A stretch of 64,000 bases of DNA from Larkinella terrae (GTDB lineage Bacteria > Bacteroidota > Bacteroidia > Cytophagales > Spirosomataceae), in the NCBI RefSeq assembly GCF_009668025.1, contig NZ_WJXZ01000013.1:248001-312000 (forward strand), in the 5' to 3' direction. Below are positions 47,080 through 54,962 of the stretch, piece by piece. A model generated the notes under the pieces. That model searched no databases, was not told the origin of the DNA, and saw nothing but the letters and a program-made list of their open reading frames with translations. Position 1 is the stretch's first letter; each line of letters opens with the position of its first letter. Both the position numbers and the translations under genes were made by a program.

Positions 47080-48015
47080 TTAAACTCCCTCCGCCACTTT
47101 CTTCATTTTCTCCAGACCGGTTTTGGCCACGGTCAGCGCGTCCTGCGCGTAGTAGGTTTTATTGAAGAGCTCCAGGGAAAGAACAATCGTTTTGCCGGGT
47201 GTTTTGAGTTGCTTGAGCGTCTCGCGAACCGGGCCAATACCATCGCCGGGATACACGCGGTCGGCGTCGACGATGGTTTCGCGGGGCGGATTGGTCGGGT
47301 AATCGTTCAGGTGAAAAACTTCGATGCCCGGTTTCCCCACCAGCGGCAGGCTGGCCGGGCTGGTGCCGCCTTTGTATAAGTGATAAATATCGAGGAGCAG
47401 GCGTGCCGACGGATGCCCGGCCTGAATGGCGACGTACATCACTTCACTCAGTTTATTCAGATTTTTAGAACCGCCCCAAAGTTCGAGTTGCGGAACTACA
47501 CCGGTTTTATCGCCCAGTTCCAGAATGGTCCGGTAGCGCTCGGCGGCTTTGTTCAGGTCCAGACCGGGTTGATTGGTGGCTCCCATCGGCGGAGCTGCGG
47601 TGCGTTTGCAGCCAATCTGCGCCAGCAATTCCATTTCCTGCTTGAGCTGTTCAACGCCTTTGGAGCGAGTCGTTTCATCGTCGACAATCCATTGGGCAAA
47701 ACCGATGGCATTCTCCACTTTCAGCCCCAGATCACCCAGCAGCTTGCGAACGTCGGCGACGGTATGGGTTTTCAGGTAATCCTGGAACGAGTTCATCCAG
47801 ATTTCGACGTGCTGAAAACCGGCTTTTGAGGCCACTTCCAGTTCCTTCACAAACCCGAGATTCTGGCCCCGGATGGTGCTGACATTCAGCGAAAAAGCAA
47901 ATGGCGGGGGATCTTTTACCACTTCCGGAGCGGCATTGGCTAACAACGTTGAAGGCGACATAACGGCTCCGCCAGTCGTGGCGGCTAAAGCGGCAAGGGT
48001 CTGACGACGGTTCAT
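47080..48015 (-). CDS. Exported sugar phosphate isomerase/epimerase-like protein (TIM barrel)
   Basis: 311 residues with a Tat-like signal 'MNRRQTLAALAATTGGAVM'. The xylose-isomerase-like barrel has strand ends 'FQHVEIWMNSFQDY', 'VVPQLELWGGSKN', 'LLLDIYHLYKGG' and 'VFHLNDYP', which carry the Glu/Asp/His metal site of this superfamily. Secreted members in Bacteroidota act on sugars or inositol-like compounds in the periplasm; the reaction is unknown. It shares direction with the DMT transporter but is separated from it by a 176-bp repeat-filled gap. Confidence 0.9.
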   Translation of the reverse strand: MNRRQTLAALAATTGGAVMSPSTLLANAAPEVVKDPPPFAFSLNVSTIRGQNLGFVKELEVASKAGFQHVEIWMNSFQDYLKTHTVADVRKLLGDLGLKVENAIGFAQWIVDDETTRSKGVEQLKQEMELLAQIGCKRTAAPPMGATNQPGLDLNKAAERYRTILELGDKTGVVPQLELWGGSKNLNKLSEVMYVAIQAGHPSARLLLDIYHLYKGGTSPASLPLVGKPGIEVFHLNDYPTNPPRETIVDADRVYPGDGIGPVRETLKQLKTPGKTIVLSLELFNKTYYAQDALTVAKTGLEKMKKVAEGV

Positions 48016-48093
48016 GAAAGGTTTTGGAATAAGAACGTTTAAGGTCGAAAAGTACGGAATAATGGGGTAAAATAGACAAGAGAGGATTTTTTA

Positions 48094-48184
48094 TTGACGA
48101 TTGACCATTGACGATCGACCATCGTCTATTGCCGATTCATGGTTGTCTCTTGTCAATCGTCAATGGTCAATGGTCAATCGTCAA
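48094..48184. repeat. Inverted repeat built from TTGACGATTGACCATTGAC
   Basis: Perfect 19-nt arms at 48094-48112 and 48166-48184. The loop itself holds further CGATCGACCATCG and TTGTCAATCG fragments of the same motif, so the unit is repeated in both orientations at least five times. It ends 7 nt before the stop of the DMT transporter (48192). Confidence 0.7.
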
Positions 48185-48191
48185 ATCTCCC

Positions 48192-49088
48192 TCACCCCAC
48201 CAACTCCTGCCACGAAATCAGGCCAATGGCCAGAATGGCCAGACCCAATCCGATGCGATTGATGACCAGCAATTTCTCTTTTAAAAACAGAATGGCCGAC
48301 ACGGCTGCGACCAGAATGACGCCGATGTTGTAAAGGGGGTAAACAAACGCGCCGTTGCCGCCAAATTGCGAAAGCGCCAGAATCAGCGTATAAAAACTCA
48401 GGAAATTGGGGACGCCAAGCGTGATGGCCCCGATCAGATTCTGACGTTCGATTTTCTCTTTTCCCTGAATCAACCGGATTGCCAGCATCAGCAAACCGGC
48501 GAAAATGGCGCCCAGTACCATCGTCAGCGTTACCTGCAAGGTCTTGTCCGCTGAAGGAATGTACTTGATGTTCATGTAGTTAATCATTGTGTTAGTCGCG
48601 CCGTACATTAGAAAAACCGCTACCGGCAGCAGCGTATTCCAGCCCAGCGCCTTAGCAGTTTGCCCTTCCTCTTTTTTGAAGGTGCTCAGTGCGACGGCTA
48701 CCACGGCCAGAACTAAACCGATGTAATTCAGGGCATCGAAGGTTTTTCCGCCGGAGCCAAAAACGAACAGGCTGAAACAAACCGGAATCACCAGCGACAT
48801 GTTGTTCGCCAGCGACGTCGCCGTAATCCCCATCCGCTGCGTCGAAATTCCGGACAGCATAAAGGTAATAATGAACCCGACGCCCAGACCAAATGCCAGC
48901 CAGGTCCAGGTTTGGGAAAAATCGACCGAAAAAGGCTGGTCGCGCGGCAGGAGCAAAAAACCGGTCAGAAAACAAACCGGGTAGTTGAACACGATGGCCT
49001 GAAAGGTATTGACGTTAAACCGGGGAAAAATGCGAAAGTTGAGCAGCAGAACAACCGAAAGCAGAATGCTCAGGCAAAGAAACAGCAT
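48192..49088 (-). CDS. DMT-superfamily transporter (EamA-like)
   Basis: 298 residues with about ten membrane helices in two similar halves, as in EamA proteins: for example 'FIITFMLSGISTQRMGITAT', 'SLVIPVCFSLFVFG' and, in the second half, 'VYPLYNIGVILVAAVSAILF'. Substrates of the family are small metabolites, amino acids or sugars; none can be read here. A TACCTTTG box (49116-49123 on the minus strand) lies 27 nt before the ATG and matches the TAnnTTTG consensus fully. Confidence 0.88.
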   Translation of the reverse strand: MLFLCLSILLSVVLLLNFRIFPRFNVNTFQAIVFNYPVCFLTGFLLLPRDQPFSVDFSQTWTWLAFGLGVGFIITFMLSGISTQRMGITATSLANNMSLVIPVCFSLFVFGSGGKTFDALNYIGLVLAVVAVALSTFKKEEGQTAKALGWNTLLPVAVFLMYGATNTMINYMNIKYIPSADKTLQVTLTMVLGAIFAGLLMLAIRLIQGKEKIERQNLIGAITLGVPNFLSFYTLILALSQFGGNGAFVYPLYNIGVILVAAVSAILFLKEKLLVINRIGLGLAILAIGLISWQELVG

Positions 49089-49115
49089 AGAAAAAGGTGT
49101 AGGAGTAGTTCAAAC

Positions 49116-49123
49116 CAAAGGTA
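49116..49123 (-). promoter_or_regulatory. Promoter -7 box of the DMT transporter gene
   Basis: TACCTTTG on the minus strand, a full match to TAnnTTTG, 27 nt upstream of the ATG at 49088. I see no clear -33 TTG at the usual spacing. Confidence 0.5.
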
Positions 49124-49189
49124 AAAGTCTTTTTCCGCTTGTCGGCCTACTTCTGTCGCAACTATTTCATTTTCTGAAACAAATCGCCT

Positions 49190-49335
49190 TAATGCCTGTC
49201 TAAACTTTATAATTTCCCTTCTTTCGCATTGCCCCCACCCCCCTAAAGGGTGCTTTAATCGGTGTGCAAAAGCCCCCTTTAGGGGGGTGGGGGCAAAATA
49301 GAAAACATGATTTACTATTTTTGGACAATCTCTTA
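49190..49335. repeat. MITE-like palindromic element, copy 3 (inverted orientation)
   Basis: Left end 'TAATGCCTGTCTAAACTTTA', right end 'TTTTTGGACAATCTCTTA'; interior CCCCCACCCCCCTAAAGGG ... CCCCCTTTAGGGGGGTGGGGG. Compared with the other four copies it is reversed: its right end pairs with their left ends. It sits between the divergent DMT and AraC-type genes. Confidence 0.8.
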
Positions 49336-49466
49336 AATCGCTCGTAAAAGGCCGAAACCGGGTCAACCATTTGAAAACCTCAGGTTTCCGCACGCCGATC
49401 ATCCGGTTTTGGCTTGTTCGGATGTCGTCCCGAGCTTACATTTAGGTTTCGAAGTCTGGACGAACG

Positions 49467-50567
49467 ATGGATAACTGGAAGGCGGTTTTGTATTTGTTGG
49501 CATCCGGTCAGGGGTTGCTGCTGAGTTTTGCCCTGATAATCAAAGGACTCCGGAGCCAGCGTGCCAATCTTTTCCTCGGCCTGATTCTCTACACGATTTC
49601 GCTGGAACTGCTGAATGCCTGGGGGATGCAGGTTCAGTACCACCGATCGCCCGATGTATTTCCGTTCTGGGTCTTTCAGTCATATCTAATCCTGCCTCCG
49701 GCCATCTGGTTTTTTGCTCACTACAGCACCGTTTCCGACTATACGTTTCGACGCCGGTACATCTGGGCATTCGCGCCCGCCCTGATCGATATCTTCATTC
49801 AACTGAGTTGGACGCTCTCCCGTCGAATGACGGGCCACCAGCTACCACCCTTGCTTGACAATTCAATCTGGTTCTTCTGCACCGAAATTCTTCCTATTCT
49901 GGGTACCGCTGCGGCCGTCGGCTGGTTTGGCCACCAATTGACCAAGCTATTTCCGATCCGTTCCGGGCGGTTTTTGCCTTTGGGAGAGTTTGTGAAGCGA
50001 TACAGTCTTTTCGTTTTTCTGGCGGCTTTAACGGTATTGTGGGCGGCTGGCGTGTTGTTCAAACGACCGATTTTTTCAGAAATCGAGCTGCTGTTGACTC
50101 TCTTTCTATTCGTTTACGCGTATCTGGGTTACGCCAATTCGTCTTACTTTGACCTGCGCGTTGCTGCCAAACCGAAGCCGGTCGAGAAAGCAGCGTTTCC
50201 GCAATTCGACGATGCGAAGCAGTGGAACCGACTGGAGACGGTTTTTCAGCAGGAAGCCCTTCATACCCAATCCCGGCTGACGCTGGAAGATGTAGCCGAG
50301 CGCTTGCGATTGCCCGCCCGGTACGTCTCCTACCTGATCAATAAACAGCACGGCGCCAATTTCAATCAGTTTGTAAATACGCTTCGCGTGGAAGCCGTGA
50401 TTCGGAAACTCAACGACCCCGCCGAGCAGCACAAAACCTTGCTTGCCCTGGCCCTCGAAGCCGGTTTCAATTCCAAATCAACCTTCAATCAGGTGTTCCG
50501 AACGCATACCGGACAATCTCCCTCCCACTACCTGACTCGGGTCACGAGAACCACCAATCCCGCCTGA
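49467..50567 (+). CDS. Membrane-anchored AraC-family transcriptional regulator
   Basis: 366 residues. Residues 1-235 form about seven membrane helices ('LLLSFALIIKGLRSQRANLF', 'LFVFLAALTVLWAAGVLF', 'IELLLTLFLFVYAYLGY'). A linker leads to an AraC HTH pair at about 270-360 ('LTLEDVAERLRLPARYVSYL', 'LALEAGFNSKSTFNQVFRTH', 'TGQSPSHYLTR'). The class senses an envelope or membrane signal and binds DNA near the membrane. A 22-bp-spaced direct repeat GTCCGAAAT follows at 50582 and 50604, upstream of the next gene, and is a good candidate binding site. Confidence 0.93.
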   Translation: MDNWKAVLYLLASGQGLLLSFALIIKGLRSQRANLFLGLILYTISLELLNAWGMQVQYHRSPDVFPFWVFQSYLILPPAIWFFAHYSTVSDYTFRRRYIWAFAPALIDIFIQLSWTLSRRMTGHQLPPLLDNSIWFFCTEILPILGTAAAVGWFGHQLTKLFPIRSGRFLPLGEFVKRYSLFVFLAALTVLWAAGVLFKRPIFSEIELLLTLFLFVYAYLGYANSSYFDLRVAAKPKPVEKAAFPQFDDAKQWNRLETVFQQEALHTQSRLTLEDVAERLRLPARYVSYLINKQHGANFNQFVNTLRVEAVIRKLNDPAEQHKTLLALALEAGFNSKSTFNQVFRTHTGQSPSHYLTRVTRTTNPA

Positions 50568-50581
50568 TTTTGGGATTACTG

Positions 50582-50612
50582 GTCCGAAATCGTGATTCCG
50601 GACGTCCGAAAT
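50582..50612. promoter_or_regulatory. Direct repeat GTCCGAAAT, candidate AraC-type operator
   Basis: GTCCGAAAT at 50582-50590 and 50604-50612, start-to-start 22 bp, i.e. two helical turns. AraC-type proteins bind direct repeats at such spacing. It lies 15 bp after the regulator gene and 70 bp before the metalloprotease-like gene. Confidence 0.5.
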
Positions 50613-50681
50613 GGTGTTTTTGAGCGCACGACAACCGCTCCGACACTTGGTTTGCAGCACTAACCAAGCGAGTCAACTCTC

Positions 50682-51845
50682 ATGCAAATTCGACGCTCTT
50701 TTCTGTCAATCATTCTTTTTTTACTTTTTATTTTCCCGGCGATCAGCCAGCCTGCCAGCCCAGGCGACACCTCCGCCAATCGAAGCGTTCAGGTGCGGTT
50801 TTATAAAAATGTGGAGTTGCTGGGTTTCGTTTATTTTGTGGGATTTGAAGGCAGGCAACTGGAAAACGATGAGAGCTTTTTAAAAAGCAAACCGATCCGA
50901 ATGAAGGACTGGTACGGCTACGGTTTTAGTTTGTACCAGCAGTATAAACCGTTCCACACGAATCAACACGTCGTGAAAGCCCTGCAACTCGTCGACCACC
51001 TCTGGCTGGATTACCTGATTGGCTTGTTGCTTCAACTGGATGATTTTCCGCGAGCGGTCCTCACCGATCAGGTTCCGCAAAGCTCCTACCTGCGGTTTTC
51101 CAAACAGCAAAACCCAGCAGAAGCCCGTCAGAAAGCCGAACAATTCATCGAAGCCCTGAACCGGTTTTACGAGGAAGTCGACTTTGAGGACTACCTGCGC
51201 AAAAACCATAGTAAGTACGACAACGCGCTGGCTCAGGTCCGAAGCGGGTTACCTGATAAGCGGTTTATTCCCGCGATGGAATCGTTCTATGCACAACATT
51301 TTCAGGCGTTTACGCTCGTTCCGAGCCTAACCATTCCCACCAGCATGGGATTTGGGCCCCGGTTTACGCGCGACGGCCAAACGTTCATTTTTAATGTATT
51401 CGGTCCGTTCGATGTGCAATCGTTTGCGGACGAAACGAAGCTCGATATGGGGTTCAGTAACCGGCAGCAGTTGGTGGAGCTGAGCACTCACGAATTTGGC
51501 CACTCGTTTGTTAATCACGTGGTGGAACAGACTCCAGCTGAACTGATTCGCGAAACGGAGAAACTATTTCTGCCCATTCAGGAACGAATGACGGCGCAGG
51601 GCTATCCAGCCTGGAAGGTTTGTCTGTATGAACACTTTGTTCGGGCGGGCGAGATTGTCATTGCCCGGAATCTGGGTAAACAGGCCGATGCCCAGCACCT
51701 GCTGGATCACTATGTTACCAATCGGAAGTTTATTTACATCCCCGTCATTCTCGAAGAACTGGAAGCCTATAACCGAAACCGGACCATTTCGTATCCCGAA
51801 GCCGTCGGGAGAGCGATGCAGCGATTGAAAACGCTTAAACCGTGA
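50682..51845 (+). CDS. Secreted DUF4932-like zinc metalloprotease
   Basis: 387 residues with a signal peptide to about 24 (LLFIFPAISQ). The central motif 'LSTHEFGHSFVNHVVEQ' near 270 is a HExxH zinc site, with Glu downstream in 'EHFVRAGEIVIARN' as possible third ligand. This matches the DUF4932 family. Function is not known to me; a peptidase of the envelope is likely. It follows the AraC-type regulator gene on the same strand and may be its target. A MITE-like element begins 12 bp after the stop. Confidence 0.82.
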   Translation: MQIRRSFLSIILFLLFIFPAISQPASPGDTSANRSVQVRFYKNVELLGFVYFVGFEGRQLENDESFLKSKPIRMKDWYGYGFSLYQQYKPFHTNQHVVKALQLVDHLWLDYLIGLLLQLDDFPRAVLTDQVPQSSYLRFSKQQNPAEARQKAEQFIEALNRFYEEVDFEDYLRKNHSKYDNALAQVRSGLPDKRFIPAMESFYAQHFQAFTLVPSLTIPTSMGFGPRFTRDGQTFIFNVFGPFDVQSFADETKLDMGFSNRQQLVELSTHEFGHSFVNHVVEQTPAELIRETEKLFLPIQERMTAQGYPAWKVCLYEHFVRAGEIVIARNLGKQADAQHLLDHYVTNRKFIYIPVILEELEAYNRNRTISYPEAVGRAMQRLKTLKP

Positions 51846-51856
51846 TGAGGAATGAT

Positions 51857-52001
51857 AAAAGACTGTCTAAAAATAATAAATCTTGTATCCTAGGTAGCCC
51901 CCAACCCCCTAAAGGGGGCTTTAATCGGTGTACTAAAGCCCCCTTTAGGGGGTTGGGGGCAACGCGAAAGAAGGAAAATTGTAATTTTAGACAGTCTCTT
52001 A
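51857..52001. repeat. MITE-like palindromic element, copy 4 (best preserved)
   Basis: 145 bp. Left end 'TAAAAGACTGTCTAAAAAT', right end 'ATTTTAGACAGTCTCTTA'. The core is GCCCCCAACCCCCTAAAGGG (51897 onwards), GGCTTTAATCGGTGTACTAA, then AAGCCCCCTTTAGGGGGTTG, giving a long hairpin. It lies between the stops of the metalloprotease (+) and fasciclin (-) genes, 13 nt from the latter. Confidence 0.85.
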
Positions 52002-52014
52002 AACAATTCCCTTT

Positions 52015-52695
52015 TTATTTCTTCTCCGCTGGCATCAGAACCGCGTCGATTGAATGAATCGTGCCGTTGGTGGCTTCCAGGTCCGCCCGGTTGATGTTGG
52101 CGGTATTCCCTTGTCCGTCGGTAATGGTAATGGCATCGCCCTGTTTACCAACGGTCAACGTCCCGCCCGTGACGGTTTTCAATTTCTGGCCATCCTGCAA
52201 TTGATCCGACGTCAGATTGCCTTTTACTACGTGGTACGACAACAGCTTGACGAGCTTCGATTTAGAGGCCGGTTGCAGCAGAGCGTCGAGCGTTCCGGCA
52301 GGCAGTTTGTCGAAAGCTTCGTTCGTGGGAGCAAAAACCGTGTAAGGCCCTTTTCCTCCAGCCTGTTCATCCAGTCCCGACACCCGCAGTGCCCGGAACA
52401 AAACCGTATGTTCCGACGATTTGGCGGCACTAATCGCCATATCCCGGCCTGTCGAGCCGCCCGGTTTCATACCCCCGCGTGACTCCCGGCCCGACCCCAT
52501 TGGCCCGTAGGCGTTGGTGCTGCTCTGGGTCGAAACCGAGGTGCTGCTGCCCAGCGGATTGGGTTGAGCAGACGTTGAAGATGAAGAATTGCTGCGCGAA
52601 GTTGAATCTTTAACTTCTTGAGCGAGAGCGGCTTTGTTCGCACCAACCAGTAATCCTAGCGCCAGTGCAAGGGAGAAAACTGCTTTTTTCTGCAT
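52015..52695 (-). CDS. Exported fasciclin-domain protein
   Basis: 226 residues: signal peptide to about 25 (AALAQ), a Ser/Thr/Gly-rich linker 27-78, then one FAS1 domain 85-225 with 'GPYTVFAPTNEAFDKLPAG' and 'LLSYHVVKGNLTSDQLQDG', ending 'GTIHSIDAVLMP'. FAS1 proteins are adhesion or matrix components of the envelope; single-domain bacterial forms are often stress- or starvation-linked. It is divergent from the slyD-like gene. Confidence 0.95.
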   Translation of the reverse strand: MQKKAVFSLALALGLLVGANKAALAQEVKDSTSRSNSSSSTSAQPNPLGSSTSVSTQSSTNAYGPMGSGRESRGGMKPGGSTGRDMAISAAKSSEHTVLFRALRVSGLDEQAGGKGPYTVFAPTNEAFDKLPAGTLDALLQPASKSKLVKLLSYHVVKGNLTSDQLQDGQKLKTVTGGTLTVGKQGDAITITDGQGNTANINRADLEATNGTIHSIDAVLMPAEKK

Positions 52696-52918
52696 GATAA
52701 AAAGTGGTTTGGTTTACAAAACGTTGAGAATATACTAACAACTTTTAACACAATAGATCGGCAAATTGTTGTCAGAGTACAGTTGGGTTAACGGGCCAGG
52801 TCCGGCGAATATTTCATTTTCGTCCGCCCAAAACCGGTAATCTTATCGTAGAAAAGGGCGACAAGTTGCGTCCTTTATTAAAAAAGTATAACCTTTGTCG
52901 GAATTCAATTTTTTAAAC

Positions 52919-53389
52919 ATGCAAATTTCCAAACACAAAGTTGCCGGCATTCACTACACCTTGCGCGACAACGACGGCAATATTCTCGACTCCAGCGAAG
53001 GACGGGACCCACTTTATTACCTGCACGGTGAGGGAAACCTCATTCCGGGAATGGAAAACGGGCTGGCGGGTAAATCACCCGGTGATAAATTTCAGATCAA
53101 GGTTCCGGCCGAGGAAGGCTACGGACTGACCGATCCTCAGATGGTGCAATCGGTGCCCAAAAGCGCTTTTGGCGGTCAGCCAGTTGAAGTTGGTATGCAG
53201 TTTCAGACCAACCAGGGCCAGGTTGTAACCGTTACATCGGTGGGTGATAATGAAGTGACGATCGACGCCAATCACCCGCTGGCGGGTCAGGAACTCAATT
53301 TCGATGTCGAAGTGATCGAAGTTCGGGATGCCACCAACGAAGAAGTGACGCATAAGCACGTACACGGTCCGGGTGGACACCACCATTGA
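52919..53389 (+). CDS. slyD: FKBP-type peptidyl-prolyl isomerase, SlyD-like
   Basis: 156 residues from ATG 52919 (MQISKHKVAGIHYTLRDNDG); the frame opens 8 codons earlier inside an AACCTTTG promoter-like box (52890-52897), which rules out the longer start. FKBP core with 'PLYYLHGEGNLIPGMENGL' and the inserted flap 'VGMQFQTNQG' to 'DANHPLAGQELNFDVEV', then a short His-rich tail (KHVHGPGGHHH) that can bind nickel. SlyD proteins fold proteins and handle metals in the cytoplasm. Confidence 0.94.
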   Translation: MQISKHKVAGIHYTLRDNDGNILDSSEGRDPLYYLHGEGNLIPGMENGLAGKSPGDKFQIKVPAEEGYGLTDPQMVQSVPKSAFGGQPVEVGMQFQTNQGQVVTVTSVGDNEVTIDANHPLAGQELNFDVEVIEVRDATNEEVTHKHVHGPGGHHH

Positions 53390-53411
53390 TCAATTCGCGT
53401 AACTAAGCTGA

Positions 53412-53456
53412 CGGTCACCGGTTTTGTTCATACGTTTGGATAACGATCGGTGACCG
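53412..53456. terminator. 9-bp hairpin after slyD, enclosing a promoter-like box
   Basis: Perfect arms CGGTCACCG (53412-53420) and CGGTGACCG (53448-53456). The loop contains TACGTTTG (53431-53438), a full TAnnTTTG match 53 nt before the next ATG. It may end the slyD transcript, carry the promoter of the next gene, or both. Confidence 0.45.
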
Positions 53457-53491
53457 CCAATTTATCCATCATCCTCTATTCCTAAAAACCC

Positions 53492-54079
53492 ATGAAAAAA
53501 TTTACTTTCTTCATTCTCAGCGGTTTTTGTGCCATCAACGTCTTCGCCCAGACGGCTCCAACGCCCGATATTCAAATCAAAACCGCCGTTATGGCTGCTC
53601 CGGCGGATAAGCGCGACGGTGCTATGGTATACGGTTATTCGGGTAAAAATGAGATGGTTGTTTTACGAAAAGGCACCAACGACTACATTTGTCTGGCCGA
53701 TGATCCAACCCAGAAAGGCCTGAGTGTTTCATGCTATTACAAAGGGTTGGAACCGTTCATGGCGCGCGGCCGGGAATTGAAAAAAGAAGGCAAATCGCCC
53801 GCGGAAATCATGAAAATCCGCGAAGACGAGGAAAAAGCCGGAAAGTGGAAAATGCCGAAACAACCGTCGTCGCTTTTCGTCTACTCCGCCCCTGACTCGA
53901 ACTACAATGCCGCAACGGGCGACGTTAAAAACGGCTATTTGCGCTCCGTGGTGTACATTCCCTACGCTACCTCCGAAAGCACCGGCCTGCCCCTGAAGGC
54001 CGAAGCCCCCGGCATGCCCTGGATCATGGACCCCGGCACCCACCGCGCGCACATCATGATCAATCCGGCGCGGAAGTAA
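53492..54079 (+). CDS. Conserved exported protein of unknown function
   Basis: 195 residues with a signal peptide (MKKFTFFILSGFCAINVFAQ). The mature part has 'RDGAMVYGYSGKNEMVVLRK', a pair of cysteines (DYICLADDP and SVSCYYKG) and a Gly/Pro-rich end 'GMPWIMDPGTHRAHIMIN'. There are no membrane helices. I recognise the pattern as an exported family of Bacteroidota and other phyla, without a known role. Monocistronic. Confidence 0.78.
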   Translation: MKKFTFFILSGFCAINVFAQTAPTPDIQIKTAVMAAPADKRDGAMVYGYSGKNEMVVLRKGTNDYICLADDPTQKGLSVSCYYKGLEPFMARGRELKKEGKSPAEIMKIREDEEKAGKWKMPKQPSSLFVYSAPDSNYNAATGDVKNGYLRSVVYIPYATSESTGLPLKAEAPGMPWIMDPGTHRAHIMINPARK

Positions 54080-54114
54080 CCTAATGTTTTTATGGCTGAA
54101 TGGCTCTGATGGTT

Positions 54115-54174
54115 AAATGGTTGGCTGGCGCATGCTTTTTTATTTATTCGAAAGAGTGCGTCAGCCAACCATTT
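54115..54174. terminator. 18-bp-stem hairpin between convergent genes
   Basis: Arms 54115-54132 (AAATGGTTGGCTGGCGCA) and 54157-54174 pair with one mismatch; the loop is A/T rich with a run of T (54136-54141). It lies between the stops at 54079 (+) and 54204 (-). Confidence 0.6.
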
Positions 54175-54203
54175 AGCAATCAATACCATTTTTAACCATA
54201 AAC

Positions 54204-54941
54204 CTATTCAGACAACTCCCGTCCTTCCGCCCACCGCATCCGGTATGCGTTCATGGCGGTTTTTCCGAGTGAATCCAGCAGGCGATAATTGGCGACTAAC
54301 CCGACTGCGGCTCCGATTCCGGGAACCAGTTGGGCCATTTTGACAAGATCGATGTAATCCCGGTATTCCTGCTGGAAAGTTCGCCAATCGAACTGGTTGA
54401 TGTCGTCGGGCAACTGCTGGCTTTTGGCCTGCCAGTTGATCATTTGCTGGTAAACCGCCTGCCGACGCTCCTGACTCGAAAACGCCAGCTGGAAAATGTG
54501 CATGATGTACAAGCGCTCCTTGTATTCGTTGATCGGGTACCCGTATATGGCCGCGATTTCAAATAACAGCTTCATTTTCAGGGCGAGTAACAACGGAAAA
54601 TCCGCCAGCCCCAGCAAAATACCTCCCGCTCCGGTAACGCCCCCCTCGGCCGCTCCGGCGGTTTTATAAAAAGCGATCCGGTCCCGAACCCGCTCTTCGC
54701 GCTCTTCCAGTGACAATGGCTCCAGAATGGGTTGTCGGGTCAGAAACTCGGCACCGAACAATACCGCCCGCGTCATCTGCTTGATCGTGGCGGTAATGGC
54801 CTGATGGACCTTCTCCGGAATGATTTTGTTGATTCGGTTTTGAAGATTTTTCGAAAGCCGGTTAACAGTGGATGGTTTTCGCATCATTTTCTGTCGCCAG
54901 GCATTCAATTCACGCACCACGGCGTCTTCGTAGGGGGACAT
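54204..54941 (-). CDS. EcsC-family protein
   Basis: 245 residues. The EcsC pattern is clear: a basic N-terminal helix, 'EERVRDRIAFYKTAGAAEGG', 'GILLGLADFPLLLALKMKLL' and 'GIGAAVGLVANYRLLDSLG'. The two hydrophobic stretches suggest peripheral membrane association. EcsC in Bacillus lies with an ABC exporter, but distant members such as this occur alone and have no agreed function. The open frame starts at ATG 54941 and this start is accepted. Confidence 0.85.
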   Translation of the reverse strand: MSPYEDAVVRELNAWRQKMMRKPSTVNRLSKNLQNRINKIIPEKVHQAITATIKQMTRAVLFGAEFLTRQPILEPLSLEEREERVRDRIAFYKTAGAAEGGVTGAGGILLGLADFPLLLALKMKLLFEIAAIYGYPINEYKERLYIMHIFQLAFSSQERRQAVYQQMINWQAKSQQLPDDINQFDWRTFQQEYRDYIDLVKMAQLVPGIGAAVGLVANYRLLDSLGKTAMNAYRMRWAEGRELSE

Positions 54942-54962
54942 AATCGGTTGGTTGGTTCGGAA

